This document shows, piece by piece, positions 12,031-23,544 of a DNA stretch of 64,000 nt. Each line of letters begins with the position of its first letter. Position 1 is the first letter of the stretch. Location of the stretch: positions 1-64,000 of the forward strand of contig WPIO01000042.1 of the NCBI GenBank assembly GCA_009760855.2. The letters run 5' to 3'. The stretch comes from Cristatella mucedo (Eukaryota; Bryozoa; Phylactolaemata; Cristatellidae). Made by a program: the position numbers and the translations under genes. The notes under the pieces were generated by a model, which was given only the letters and a program-made list of their open reading frames with translations, had not been told where the DNA came from and ran no database searches.

Positions 12031-14340
12031 TATCATGTCAGTGGGAACTTGAAGGAAGGTGGGTTAAACAGAGGAGGTTAGGAAGATATTTTCGGGCGGA
12101 CAGCATCAATAAAAAAAGCGAAGCGAAAGCCGCAGCCAGCTATCAAGCAGAAGGGTCAAGGCCGGAAGGGTGGCCAGATTATTGAAACCACGAGGCTAGA
12201 CGAACGGCAAGTATGCCACTGGTCTTGGCTGCCTCGGTTTCCGCGTTCGAAGTTAGCAAGAGCTTTGATTATTGGGTGGAAATTCTGCAGTAGACAAGAA
12301 ATTCTAAGAAAGCTCTCGGTGCCTGGAAGCGAAGGCTAATATGTTCATAGGCAGCAAGCGGCACTATGCCCCCATTCGGGTCTGTCCATGCTGGCTGGCC
12401 GAGTATTGTGGCTCTCCAACAAGTCCGAACCCGGGCAGCTCGTCTTCAGAACGGCATGTCCTCGTTGAAGGCCCTTTATTTCTGCTGGTGATCGCAGGTG
12501 AAATCCTAAACGTTTAACTTGAACTCTAAAGAAAAAATGCAAACCCTAAGCGAAGCATCTCAGATCTTAGTATAGAAACAGGCAATGGCTACAGTGCTGA
12601 ACTTTCTGTTAAGGACACGGTTCCCATAGCAGAAATTTTTCTATCTCTATGCATATTCGACGGCATATTATTCAATTGGGATTCTGTTGTAGGCAAATTT
12701 GCTGTGCTATTTTACAGTTGCATTTTTCCCTATGACGGGAATTTTTCTTAGTCTGAGCGTCAACTCTTTTTGATTCATCTTTCGTTGCTCAGTGCCTGCC
12801 TTAACGTTAATGGTGATCAACCCCGAGATTCATTTATATGCAAATTAAATTAGCATATTGCATGTTCTCAGTGACTTAAGCAGCATTGGATTCGCCTTTC
12901 GCTGAACCTCTTCAAAGCTTCCGTCGACTACTGACCATCACGGTTTTCCCAAATATCGACCAGTCTGACCACAGTGCGAGCCCCTGAATTTTTTTATTTG
13001 AGAATCGCTTCAGGAATCGTCGCGGCCGGTTTCGTTTTCCTCCATCGATCGCACGTGCTGGTCGCTAGAAAGTGTAAGAAGCTCGCCATTTTTCTTCAAA
13101 ATTAGTAAGTTCCGCCGACTCACTAATTTTTATCAGCCACGCGGGAGGAGAACATGGCGGCAGCATTGCACAGTTGAGTGGACTCACGCTTTAGAGCTAA
13201 TGATCTTGACCGCGACCGGCCTAGTGTAGCGCATTGCGTCTGGTGGCACACTTGGGATGAGCTCAAAGCAATAAGAACGATTCTTTTGCCCGCTCCCGTG
13301 CAGGTGGCCCCAGGCGTGGCCGAAAGGATTTGTCGGTAGTGAATTCCCGCCGTCATGCAAATTTTGCAGCTGTTTATTATACCTTTTTCTCGTGTCCTCG
13401 GCGATCGCCAGCTTTACATTTCCCGAACTCATGGGACATTTCTCTTCCGGGCGCGTGAGTTTTCTCGCCTTGAATTTATTTTCGCGTGTTCTTGTCATGT
13501 GGTTAGTGAGTTTTTTTGCCTGTGGCTATTTGCGACATTCCGCATCGCATAAATAAAATGATCATGTATTCATTTTAGCTTACTCTCAAGCAGTCTTTGT
13601 CCCAGTTGCTTTACAAAAATCTCTTCTTTTGCAAAATTATGACACTATAAGTGACCTCGAGGCTTATATCAGGAATCACTTGGTACATCCGGAAGCAGGT
13701 GTTTTTCCTGTGCTCCCATCCCTTTTCCTTATGCAGTTAAGTCAGTTTCGCAGAGCCATAGTCCAGATTGTTCCTGTTCTGCGGAAAGTCTTCATCCTTG
13801 CTGACACAAAAACAAATGTCAATGCTATGATCATTTTAGGATTACATCCACCAAGTCTCTATAAGCCCAATGGTATGCAATTTTCCTTAAGATGCATAAC
13901 TATTATATATGCATCTTTTGCACGCGCAGTGCAACGTATTTCGAGTGATAGGTCCGCCTCTTGACAGACGCGTCTGGCTGACGCATCAGCACAGACAGCC
14001 TACTAGCGACCAAAGGCTGCCGAGTTCTGAGGGCTGAGAATGAAGCTGCTGCATTCCGCTGGCTTGCTTCAACTGCTGGATATCTTAGGTGCACCTATAC
14101 AGAGTATTTTCCCTGGTATCACTACTCGCTTTGAATACTTCCTTATTAGAATGCGTAAAAATTCTTGAAAGAGACATAGTCGTGTCCTGCTATACATATT
14201 GTATTCTTATTGCAATTATTGTCAATTATTAATACTGTTAAAGAGAGATTTTTCTCTTTTCTTTTTTCTGGCAAAAAACAAAGCCCACGAAATGCAGAGG
14301 TGTGTAATGCTTTGATCGATAATAGTAGTGTTCAAAAGCC
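12030..14340. other. Mostly unique sequence, no gene recognised
   Basis: This is one of the longer repeat-poor stretches. A plus-strand frame of 111 codons (13629-13964) has no recognisable family and no clear splice context, so I leave it uncalled. A short inverted pair (ATTAGTAAG... CTCACTAAT) lies near 13101-13128. Confidence 0.45.
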
Positions 14341-14342
14341 AT

Positions 14343-14362
14343 TATATATATATATATATATA

Positions 14363-14400
<38 letters not shown>
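14343..14400. repeat. (AT)n microsatellite
   Basis: About 58 bp of alternating TA with two G/C interruptions. Confidence 0.9.
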
Positions 14401-14401
<1 letters not shown>

Positions 14402-14649
14402 AATTGATTTGCATATCGCCCAAGAAAGCGAAAGCTGAAGCGTAATAAAGTTTGTCTAATCTAGAATTGGCTTTGTATTAGGTTGCCTGACAACTGCTAC
14501 GTTCGGATGGTAAGGGACTTCAGCGACAATCAAATTTGCAAAATTTTGAATGGTGGGTAGCAATAGCTTTTAGCAACTTACAAGGAGAACTTCTGGAATA
14601 GGGCGTATGGGACTAGTGGTTCTTTTAGCCCATAGCACAAATTTAGAGA

Positions 14650-14760
14650 CGAAATAAATAAATAAATGAGTGCATTTCAGGCGTTTTATATGGCACAAAA
14701 CTCGATCCCACGACCGCGGTATTCAAAGGCTAGCATCTAGCCCACGTCAAACCCTATCAG
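14650..14760 (-). repeat. Possible decayed SINE-2-like element, minus strand
   Basis: An AAATAAATAAATAA stretch is followed by GGCGTTTTATATGGCAC and ACTCGATCCCACGACCGCGG, which resembles the tail and B-box of the tRNA-type SINEs in minus orientation. Similarity is weak. Confidence 0.35.
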
Positions 14761-15178
14761 CATAGATATTAAGAGGGGTCGTCTTCGATCGTCACTTGAA
14801 ATATTTGGATTTCAAATTTCACGTTCCCATCGAACAATCTCCTTTCTGCGGTTTCTGATCAGGATTCAGTAAAACTATTTGTCGTCGCATAGGCCCTAGT
14901 ACATATAAGCATGAGCGGCTTGCTTGAGTATTATCAGTGGAAATTCAAGCGACACAAATCCACCGAAACTGGGCGATTCCGCAAAATCACTAATGACACT
15001 ATAAGCAACGGTGGAGTAGCATCGGTTATTAAATTATGCAACTCTCCGGTTGATGTCATAAAACCAAATAGCGTAGGCTGTTTCCTCTTCAAACTGAGCT
15101 TGTCCGGTCTTCACAGCAACTGTTGGCCGTAGCAGCTGGCCGCCGAAAGGCTCGGCTTCGAGTTGCTTTCTATTTCAG

Positions 15179-15360
15179 TTCTTCTGCTCCGTGGCTACGG
15201 CCACCCTGGCCATGCCGATCGGAATCATCTTTTCGACGCTAGAGATTGGAGCAGCGCTTGGCCGGCTCTTTGGCGAAGCCATGTCGCTGCGGTTTCTAAG
15301 AGAAATCAACCCAGGCTACGGCGTGACCGACATCGTTCCTGGAGGGTATGCTATAATTTG
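15179..15360 (+). pseudogene. Orphan ClC chloride-channel exon A (chloride-site helix region)
   Basis: After a TTTCAG acceptor the frame reads FFCSVATATLAMPIG, then IGAALGRLFGEAM, and ends INPGYGVTDIVPGGYAII. This is the ClC segment that in ClC-2 and fly ClC-a reads VPxGxFxPVFxIGAAFGRLVGE ... PGGYAVVG. It belongs to the membrane domain that conducts or exchanges chloride. Two things are odd. The family's chloride-binding GxFxP is GIIFS here. The exon runs straight into a SINE-1 at 15361. The GT now present at 15361 leaves phase 2, while the next exon (18224) needs phase 1. Reading on without splicing meets TGA at once. I infer a broken copy or truncated paralogue. The family call is firm; the functional state is inference. 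Confidence 0.8.
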
Positions 15361-15540
15361 GTGAGCCGTGATGGCACACTAGGTAAGGCGGTTGCTTTCA
15401 CGACCTCCGTCCCGAGGTCGTGAGTTCGATTCCTGCGGTGGGCGATTCTTTATCGCCACTGCAAGCGGTGGTGATAGCCCCGTAAAGGCTCTCCTGTCGC
15501 TATACAAAAAGAGGCTGTTTAATCAGCTAGGATTTATTTT
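15361..15540 (+). mobile_element. SINE-1 inserted at the donor of ClC exon A
   Basis: A full SINE-1: GTGAGCCGTGATGGCACAC head, hairpin CACGACCTCCGTCCCGAGGT, B box GAGTTCGATTCCT, then the hairpin-rich body ending TTTAATCAGCTAGG. The flank before it (ATAATTTG then GTGAG) resembles the flank after it (TTAATTG then GTGAGAACG, 15539-15553), as expected for a target-site duplication of the exon-intron border. Confidence 0.85.
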
Positions 15541-15689
15541 AATTGGTGAGAACGCCACTTCCGGCTCATTAGCACTTTCACCGCTGCTCGCATGCTTGCA
15601 CTATTGGTACTCCTGTGCGTGCATGCGCACTTGCACGCGTGCATGCTTTTGGGCTGGCTGTAGCCGTCAAGAATTACATGCTCACCCAA

Positions 15690-16060
15690 AGCAGCAGTGT
15701 GGTTTCCGAAAGTTTTACATTCTGCCTGAGATGATGCAGTTCTTAGACTGCGGAACTCGCTTCCATAATTCTTATGCAACAATAGCTACTCTCCAGCTAT
15801 CGACTACAGCACATCCTTTCAAGCGGTTCTGAGCTGCTACTTCTATGCTACTCACCACTTCAACGGCTCTCCTGACTCTGCTATGTTTCGCATTTTCTCT
15901 TTGTTGCATGCGATGACGTCTGTTGGCTACCGAATGTGTACCGAAGCCGCTAAGGCTGTGAGTGGGCTATACAAAACTCCTGCGTAACACCTACATAATT
16001 GTTGTGGCCTTTTGGAGTTACAGACAGGGGTACATTACATTAATATATCTTAGATATATT
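15690..16060 (+). pseudogene. LINE-B 3' end
   Basis: It matches the end of the LINE-B ORF and its 3' UTR: TGCGGAACTCGCTTCCATAA, then ATGACGTCTGTTGGCTACCG, then GGAGTTACAGACAGGGGTAC and ATTACATTAAT. Stops break the frame. It lies in the intron between the two orphan ClC exons. Confidence 0.75.
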
Positions 16061-17385
16061 GATCTCGAACCCGCAGGATCTCTGACTAAACGTTCGGGTG
16101 ACTATCATTTAAAATATACCGGAAAGATGCCTAACAATTTGATAACCAGATTTTTGGGAAATGCGCAGCCAAAATACGATTAAAGTACAAAGTAAATTGA
16201 GGAATAAGTTCATTTACTCTGTAGATACGTTAAATTTCATCTTCGAACCACTCAAAGAGTCTGCAGTGAAAAAATAAACTCTACTTTAGTAAGAATGAAA
16301 ACCTTATTCCCCGAATTCTGGTCAGACGTCTTGTCGGACGGGCGATCGGGTGTCTTCTTTCTTTCAGCCAAATTATGAGGTATTACTGCTGATTTACTAT
16401 ATGTCTTTGACCAGAGACATAGCACACGCTTCCTATCGGAAATTTATTTCTGTACACAGTCACCTACATGCGAATCTTTGTTTCGCCCTCTAAGCATTTA
16501 GAGACCAGCTATCTTAGAGTGAACTCATAAACTGCTTAAATGTAAAATAGTGAGTCGCGCTCTCTGTTCAACATATTGCCTTTCTAGGACAGCTTGTGTA
16601 TAAAACTTAGTACTAACGTCATTCGTACAAGAGGGCAAAAGTAGCTGCTATGAATGCAGCGTATGATGTGATTGCAGATTACAGTTGGAATCGACACTTT
16701 TCCTATTTATAAAAGCTCAAATTAGAAATTCTCAAATTTCTCAAACATCATATTGTGTACTCTTGTGTGTGTAGCTGCCAATGGATACACTTTTGCATTT
16801 TGTGCTATAATGGCCTACTTCTGAATTTCGATTATATAGTGCTCTGCACAGCCTTATCCATGTTATGGACAAATGCTCCTTTAGCTGTTGCTAGTCAAAG
16901 ACGCGTGCTTTCATTCAAAAATATTTGTTTCACGACTCTTTTTTTACTATATTTTGCAACTTTCTTTACTTCTTGGGTTTTCCAGGTTTTCTATTGTCAC
17001 AATTGGTATACGATGCAATGGGCATAAACTATCTTGACTCGGCTGGAAGCCTAAAATCAGTTAATATTAACAGAATGTAACTCTGTGATTGAATAGATTG
17101 TATGAGACCTTTAGTTATCAGGATTGATAAACTGGCTGATTGGCAATAACTTAAATTAGGCATTCGTACTTTATAAATGGCTATTGTTCTTTAGCGGCTA
17201 ACTAGCTTGCAGCCAGCCACAACGAATTGCCGGCCATATTACTTGAGCTCGCTGTGTGGATGGTCAAGTGTGTGTCTGGCTGTCTCCCTGTCTCTTAGTC
17301 TTGCTGTCTGTCTCTCTGTCTGCTTATCCCTTTGTCTTCTGTGTGTCTTTGTGTTCCGTGTGCGTATTTGTGTGTACCTCCATCG
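16060..17385. other. Intronic AT-rich sequence, no further exon seen
   Basis: It lies between the orphan ClC exons. It contains a TGTC/TGTG-rich simple stretch at about 17265-17375. I found no extra ClC exon. Confidence 0.45.
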
Positions 17386-18010
17386 GTAATTTCATAAAGC
17401 GATGGTGACTGAGTCGGTGTTACGGAGGAGAGCTTTCAATAGCACGTTCAAATTCAAAGTGGTTTTCCGTAGCAGGCGGCAGTCAACAGACTTCATCTCA
17501 CACAACGAAGAGATATTGAGAAGCATAGCATAGCAGTCCGGAGGAGTTTGAATTGTTGAGTAACGTGAAAGTAGCAGCTCAGGACAGCTGGAAAGGATGT
17601 GCCATAGTCGGCAGCAGGAGACTAGGTGTCTTTGCCTAAGAATCTTGGAAGTGAGCTACACAGTCCCGCAGCTAGGATCCGCTGGGTAAAAGCTTCTGCC
17701 GCCAACGATATTTAGTAGTAGGATTGGAACAGCTATTTTAATACAGGACCTGAGGGCACAAGGAGGCTGAAACTGGTTCTGCAGTTCAGCTACCTATGAA
17801 GGGGCTACGAGAGGCGAGCCTTGCGGGTTAGCGCAAGTATTTTACTATGTGTCCGTTCGTCATTCGGAAGCCGAAGCCACAGCATTGCCTTCTGCAATAG
17901 AGACCATTGACTGAATCTCCGGGTTTCGTTAACGGGCCTTGTAGCCATATTTATTACCAGCAGCAGGTGCCTAATTGCTTTTGCTGTAGACATTTTAGCA
18001 AGATTACACT
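17385..18010 (-). pseudogene. LINE-B 3' part, minus strand, decayed
   Basis: On the minus strand the LINE-B ORF-end and UTR blocks are recognisable (complements of the GGACCTGAGGGCAC and GGCTGAAACTGGTTCTGCAG blocks near 17745-17785, and of the MNMA-like start near 17930). There are many stops. Confidence 0.65.
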
Positions 18011-18223
18011 GTCCAAATCTCGTTGTGGAGCAAATGCCTCGTTTGCACAGACGCGTCGTCTACCCGACTGACCACAAAGCCAGACCGCACGAATCATACA
18101 GGCAGCTCGAAGCTTGATAGCCTCGTTGTGGAAAAAGTGAAAACCATATCCCAGAAAAATTAGCTCGCTAACTTTGTCAGCCCTTCACTGGCTAACGGAA
18201 GAAATATGTCTTCCTGTTTTCAG

Positions 18224-18437
18224 GCGCTGCTGCGACGGCAGGAGGAATATTTCATGCCATGGCCACTGAGCTACTGGTTCACGAAATGACGGGTCAAGTT
18301 CACTATCCGATACCAGCTCTATGGGCAACCGTAATTTCCACCACCTTGGCGAAATCGTTGATTCCTTCTCTGTTTGACAACATCGTTCAGATGAAGAACA
18401 TTCCATTTTTGCCAGTTTTTAAGCATCCTACGTTAAG
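18224..18437 (+). pseudogene. Orphan ClC chloride-channel exon B (last membrane helices)
   Basis: Acceptor CTGTTTTCAG and donor AAG|GTGGAA bound a frame reading (G)AAATAGGIFHAMATELLV, HEMTGQVHYPIPALWATV, LAKSLIPSLFDNIVQMKNIP, FLPVFKHPTL. It aligns throughout with the ClC-2 type segment GAAAxxGxVTHTxSxAVIxFExTGQ ... LQPSxYDSIIxIKKLPYLP. The ExTGQ core is kept. The Tyr that coordinates the central chloride in ClC proteins is Phe here (SLFDN). The exon begins with the last two bases of a Gly codon (phase 1). The following CBS-domain exons are not recognisable downstream. It is open and well conserved, which hints at recent function, but its partner exon is disrupted. Confidence 0.8.
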
Positions 18438-18514
18438 GTGGAATCCGACACCATAGTTGACTTTTTGCTCAACCCTTTTGCTTGCTTAGAGAAAATAATG
18501 TAGTGTAGTATACT

Positions 18515-19260
18515 TCAATTTATCTCCGTCTGTATCTCCAAAGAGCCATAAAAACTATGTGAATGTTACGCTGGAGAGTTTTGTATAGCTCACTCACAGC
18601 CTAAGCGTCATTCGGTACGCATTACGTAGCCAGCAGACTTCGTTTTACGCAACAAAGAGAAATTGCGAAGCATAGCAGAGTCAGGAGAGCAGTTGAGGTA
18701 GTGAGTAGCATGGATGTAGCAGCTCCTTACCACAGGAAAGGATGAGCCATAGTCGGAAGTAGGAGAGTAGTTGTCGTTGCGTAAGAATTGTGTAAGCGGA
18801 TTTCCCAGTCTAGGACCTGCAGAGCGAAAGCTACTGTCACAAACGATCTGTAGGCGGAGGAATAGAACAGCTAATTCATTGGCCATACCGGACCTGAGAG
18901 CACGAGGAGGCTGGAACTTGTGCAGCAGTTCAGCTAGATAAGGAGGAGCCAAGCCATGGAGGATTGTGTGGGTCAGCATGAGAACTTTGCTCTGTATCCG
19001 TCGATCAATTGGCAGCCATCCTAGCTCTTTCAGCAGAGGTGACACGTGCTCAAACCTCTGGCACTTGAATACTAGCTTTGCAACCATATTCATAGCTATT
19101 CGTAGTGGCCATGTTGCTTTGTTGGTAGCCCAGCCGAAAGGGAAAATTAGTAATCAAGCCGAGACAGAAGATCTTCCACATAGCTTTAATCTGCGAACAG
19201 TAAAATAAAAAGCCTTGATCAGTCAACGCTCTAACATTGTTGCTAATCTCTGAAATCATG
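18515..19260 (-). pseudogene. LINE-B 3' part, minus strand
   Basis: A 161-codon minus-strand frame (19093-18608) carries the RT-distal LINE-B tail: RFEHVSPLLKELGWLPIDRR, LAPPYLAELLHKFQPPRAL, FRSAGPRLGNPLTQFLRND. It lacks the RT core and is truncated near 19260. The 3' UTR with TACAGACGGAGATA-like sequence ends near 18515. Confidence 0.8.
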
Positions 19261-19970
19261 AGTGCAGCACATCAGTAGATTTCTCCAGACTCGAATTCGT
19301 CGGCCGACCTGTGTAACCAGTAGGAGTAGACTACTCTCTCTGTTCTACTCTTGATTTATTATCTATCTAATAAGTTTAGACTAAATTGTCTGTTTAGTAG
19401 TTTATTTAAATCATCTGTTTATAAAATAAATAATTTAACGAACTATGGAATATCTTATTTGCTGTTCAATTGCGCTTGCTTTATTTTACTAGCACAATTT
19501 TTTCACTCTGCTAGTAGGAAAGGGTAAGACATGCGACATCGTTGTTTCACCTTCCGACGCAGACGCTCAGTTCTTCTTTTCCTACAAAACTCCCGAACTC
19601 CGCTTCAAAAAAGCTCATAGCCTTTGTTTACATGTACAGCAAATTTAGCCTATCGGTGCAAATTGTTTAATCGTTTTACTATGGATATAGCCACACTTAT
19701 CTTATGGAATAGACCTTTCGCTTCTGAAATGCACTCGTTCGGAGTCCGCCTCACACTGGATGTGAACACTCAGCTCTAATTGTGGGCTCATATCATGAGC
19801 TGGTTTTGTCCGCATGTGACGTATCATGGATGTCTATTACACGTTTGGCACTCGCCTCTTCAGGACATCTGTAACTAATTCCTCTTCGAGCTTGTGCATT
19901 AGCACGCTTACCGTTACGTTAGTTCTGCAAAACTCATTAGCTAGACTATTCAGTCAGAAACTCGATAGCT
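19260..19970. other. No gene recognised
   Basis: AT-rich sequence between a LINE-B and a LINE-A copy. No exon or RNA gene was recognised. Confidence 0.45.
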
Positions 19971-20815
19971 CAGCTCGAAATCTAGGTGTCATATTCCAAA
20001 GCGACCTCTCGTTAGACGACCATATCAGCTCCACGGTCAAATCTGCCTATTTTCAGCTTCATAATATTGCTAAAATTAGGGCTTGTTTAGATAAGGATAC
20101 CACGTCCAAGTTGGTCCATGCATTCGTGACATCTCGTCTCGACTTCTGCAGCTCACTGCTTACTGGCCTACCAGCATGTGCGATCAGGCCATTGCAGGTG
20201 GTGCAAAACTCCGCAGCTAGGCTTGTCTGTCGTGAGCGTCGCAGTTGCCACATTACTCCACTTCTCGCTGACCTGCACTGGCTACCAATCAAGTAACGGA
20301 TTGACTTTAAGGTTTTGTCGCTCACTTTTAGGTCCCTTCATTCTATGGCTCGAGCCTATCTCTCCGACATACTCCCCCATCAGGCCAAGCATCGTACCAC
20401 CCGCTTTTCGGAATCCAACAGTCTAGAAATACCTCATACAAACCTCAAATCCTTTGGAGACCGTGCATTTAGTTCGTATGCTCCTAAAGCCTGGAACTCC
20501 CTCCCGACCTGCGTCAGAACATCCCCTGACCTGACCACATTTAAAAGGAACTTAAAAACACACCTATTTAGGATAGCATTTAGTGGGTCCTTGTGATTCG
20601 TCCTTGATATGCTTATGCTTGCTGACACTGTGCATGCTGCCACTAACCACATTTGCATGCCCCCTGACCATGTTATTCGTTTTGTTTGTTTTTCAAGCAT
20701 GATTTTACTTACCATTTAATTGAATTTCCCTTTGCAGCAAATGTAAAGCGCCTAGAGAGAGATTAAGTTCTCTGAGGGCGCTTTATTAAGTACATTATTA
20801 TTATTATTATAGCTG
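19970..20815 (+). mobile_element. LINE-A 3' end, plus strand
   Basis: The frame SSARNLGVIFQSDLSLDDHI to LADLHWLPIK ends in one TAA at about 20296. The next frame carries the rest (AYLSDILPHQAKHRTTRF ... FRIAFSGSL, to 20596). The full 3' UTR, terminal hairpin block and (ATT)n tail end at about 20812. It is 5'-truncated after the RT palm. Confidence 0.85.
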
Positions 20816-20955
20816 CCTCAGTGCACCACTTCCCAGCGACCTGCACCGGTTCCCCGTCAAGCACTTCAATGTTCTATCGCTAACTTTAAGGTCGCTTTAT
20901 TCTCTTGCTCCAAAACAATCTTCTGAATTGCTTTCCGATCTAGCTTTTCATCGTA
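20816..20955 (+). repeat. Second LINE-A fragment abutting the previous tail
   Basis: CCCAGCGACCTGCACCGGTT ... TTCAATGTTCTATCGCTAAC corresponds to the LADLHWLPVKQRIDFKVLSL part of LINE-A but is diverged. Confidence 0.6.
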
Positions 20956-20961
20956 CCAGAT

Positions 20962-21115
20962 GTTGAGCTAGTTTGGTCTAGCGGTTAAGGTGCTCGCCCC
21001 GACCAAGGTCTGGCTGAGGTCGTGAGTTCGAGCCCGAAGGTATATGCAAAGCACCAGAATAGAGACAAATTTCTCTTGGGAGCTATGCAAATGAATTATA
21101 TATTCTATATGCTCC
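20962..21115 (+). mobile_element. SINE-2 copy (tRNA-derived, LINE-A-like tail)
   Basis: The head GAGCTAGTTTGGTCTAGCGG TTAAGGTGCTCGCC resembles a tRNA 5' half with an A box. The B box is GAGTTCGAGCCC. The tail (AAAGCACCAGAATAGAGACA ... GGGAGCTATG) mirrors the LINE-A terminal block. Confidence 0.8.
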
Positions 21116-21195
21116 TCTCACTCAAGTCATTTAGCTGTGCCTCTAGCCAACCTCAATTGTGTGTGATCGTGCCTTCGGTTGCAATTGTTGTATGG

Positions 21196-21309
<114 letters not shown>

Positions 21310-21310
<1 letters not shown>

Positions 21311-22834
21311 CGCGTGTCCGCTCACAAGTGCATGTTTTTTCGTGTGGGAGCTCCACAAACGATCGGATCAGATTTGCGGCCATCGGTGAAGACAGCAGCC
21401 AGTACGGTACAATCGGGACGAAATTCACTAGGGGGTTTGGTCTTTTAAACATTTAATGGCTGAAAGAAGCAGAAGAACAACGATAGTAAGATTATTCTGG
21501 AATGCATATGATCAAATTGGTAGCCACATTGGATTTCACCTCGAATGCGAAAAGGAAAATTCCAGCAGCAAACAACGGACAGGGGTTTAAATAAGTCAAG
21601 ACATCGTGAAGCTGTGATTATTGCATGGTGGACGAGAGCTTGTCGCCACTTTGGGCAACTTACCACTAGCTGAGCAGAAAGCAAGGCATTCAACAGATTT
21701 TTTTATCAGGAACCGAGAAAACATGGAAATTGAGAGGAGTACAGGCGACAGCGGCTACTTCTCAGCCAGTTTTCAGTGACCCCACAATGAGAGAAATGGA
21801 AACAACTTCTCGGATCGCATCAGCTAACCGAGCAGTTCGTTTACTTACGGCAGATCGTAGTAACAGTGATACACCAACGATAATTTGCAAAAAGAGCAGG
21901 CGTTCCGGCGGTACAACTTATACGTGATGATCACAGAGATCATTGTCGGCACTATTTATTTGCATTATGTTAGAGAAGCTATTCTAACCGCTATTTTCTA
22001 GCAGCGCCAGCATTTTCATTATTAGTATTATTACTGTTCTCAGTTATGGAAGTACATTGTGATAGGTTCAGGGTAGGCGTCATTTAGTCGACAACTACTT
22101 AAGGTACGCAATCCAGCAGAGCAGCTTTAATCAACACGTCTCTTTACACCAAGTGCCCCTCACACCCAGCCTCGCGTGGTAGACGGTAGGTAATTTGAGC
22201 TGGGGCGGGCACTTGAGCCGCTTGTGGAATTCATAGCTCGGCTTGTCATGCCACTAATACTCTCTGCCAATTCGAAGAAGACGACAACTCACTACAAATT
22301 CTTACTGCCTCAATAAAAGTTACGCTGTGTCAGGCTTATATCAAAGCATTGAGACTTCCCACTCGATAGGTTTAGCGGCTCTATACATCCTCATCCAGTT
22401 GGTCGTTCGTTCAAGGAAAACGATCGGTTCTGGGTCGAATCATAAGCCAGTATCCGCAGATCATTAGGCTTCCTTCAGATCAGCCCGGCACTTAATTACA
22501 AATGCCAGCTCGGAAGTCCAGATTTTATTCAGATAATACCATAAGCCTTCCAGTTAAATAACCCTTGGTTGTGTTCTTGTGTAGGTTATAGTCGTAGAGC
22601 ACCCACACTTCCGCTTGCAGATTCAGCGAGAGTTGGCGCTTCCCTCGGTTCATGAGGAGCACCGTCGTCCCAAACTCTTTAGAAAGACAACGTCGGCTAC
22701 TATCGGCGGTGGCGACCGGGGAATGCCCATACTTTTGAGTGGTGACAGCTAGTCCAGGGTTTTTGTGACATCATTTGACAGATGGATAATGGATGAATGA
22801 CTGCCACTCTGCCGTCATAAAGATGGCTTTTTCC
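21310..22834. other. No gene recognised
   Basis: Mixed sequence with no exon, repeat family or RNA gene that I recognise. Confidence 0.45.
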
Positions 22835-23090
22835 ACCAGCAGCAGCAGCCGGAGCCAGCAGCAGCCAGCAGGAGCAGCCGGAGCCAGCCGGAGCCAGCAG
22901 CAGCCAGCATCCGAAGCCAGCAGCAGCCAGCAGCAGCAGCCGGAGCCAGCCGGAGCCAGCAGCAGCCAGCATCCGAAGCCAGCAGCAGCCAGCAGCAGCC
23001 AGCAGCAGCAGCCGGAGCCAGCAGCAGCCAGCAGCAGCAGCCGGAGCCAGCAGCAGCCAGCAGCAGCAGCAGCAGTGGCAACCAGCAGCC
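22834..23090. repeat. CAG/CCGGAGC minisatellite
   Basis: About 250 bp built from two alternating modules, CAGCAGCAGCC and GGAGCCAG(CC), with the variant CATCCGAAGCCAG occurring twice. Higher-order units of roughly 50-70 bp are visible. Frames on both strands stay open (Ser/Gln/Pro/Ala-rich or Leu/Ala/Cys-rich) because the repeat lacks stops. I do not call it coding. Confidence 0.9.
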
Positions 23091-23544
23091 ATCAAATACT
23101 GGGCAATTCAGGTTCTTAAAAAACATGTGAGCAAAATAATCCAATTAAGTTTGTGTTTTGCTAATGAGTACCTAGATGATAAATAAGGAAAACTGGGGAG
23201 TGAGAATTGAGACACTAAATTAAAGGGTTGTTCTTTGTAAATTCCCAATTCTAATCGTTCACAATAGCAGTACGGTCACATATTAATTTCTGAGTTGCAA
23301 ACATTCTGTATCTCAATAAGCATGTGTGGTTATAGAAATACGATTATTGTACCATTTTACTTTGTACTGTGTATCCTATCAACTGAATGTGACACTATTG
23401 GTCACATTATCCTACACGTGAACAATTGAAAACAACGATTGGTCTGGCATACAAGGCAGGGTGTGGTTTGCACTGCTTATGTCCAATCGTGTTCAATCCA
23501 TGTCATGTGGCACTCACGTTTCGTCCGGCAGACCAGTCGCCAGT

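Noticed and set aside
13629-13964. 111-codon plus-strand frame upstream of the orphan ClC exons
   Set aside because: I looked for the ClC blocks expected before exon A and found none. The composition is not clearly coding and there is no homologue I recognise.
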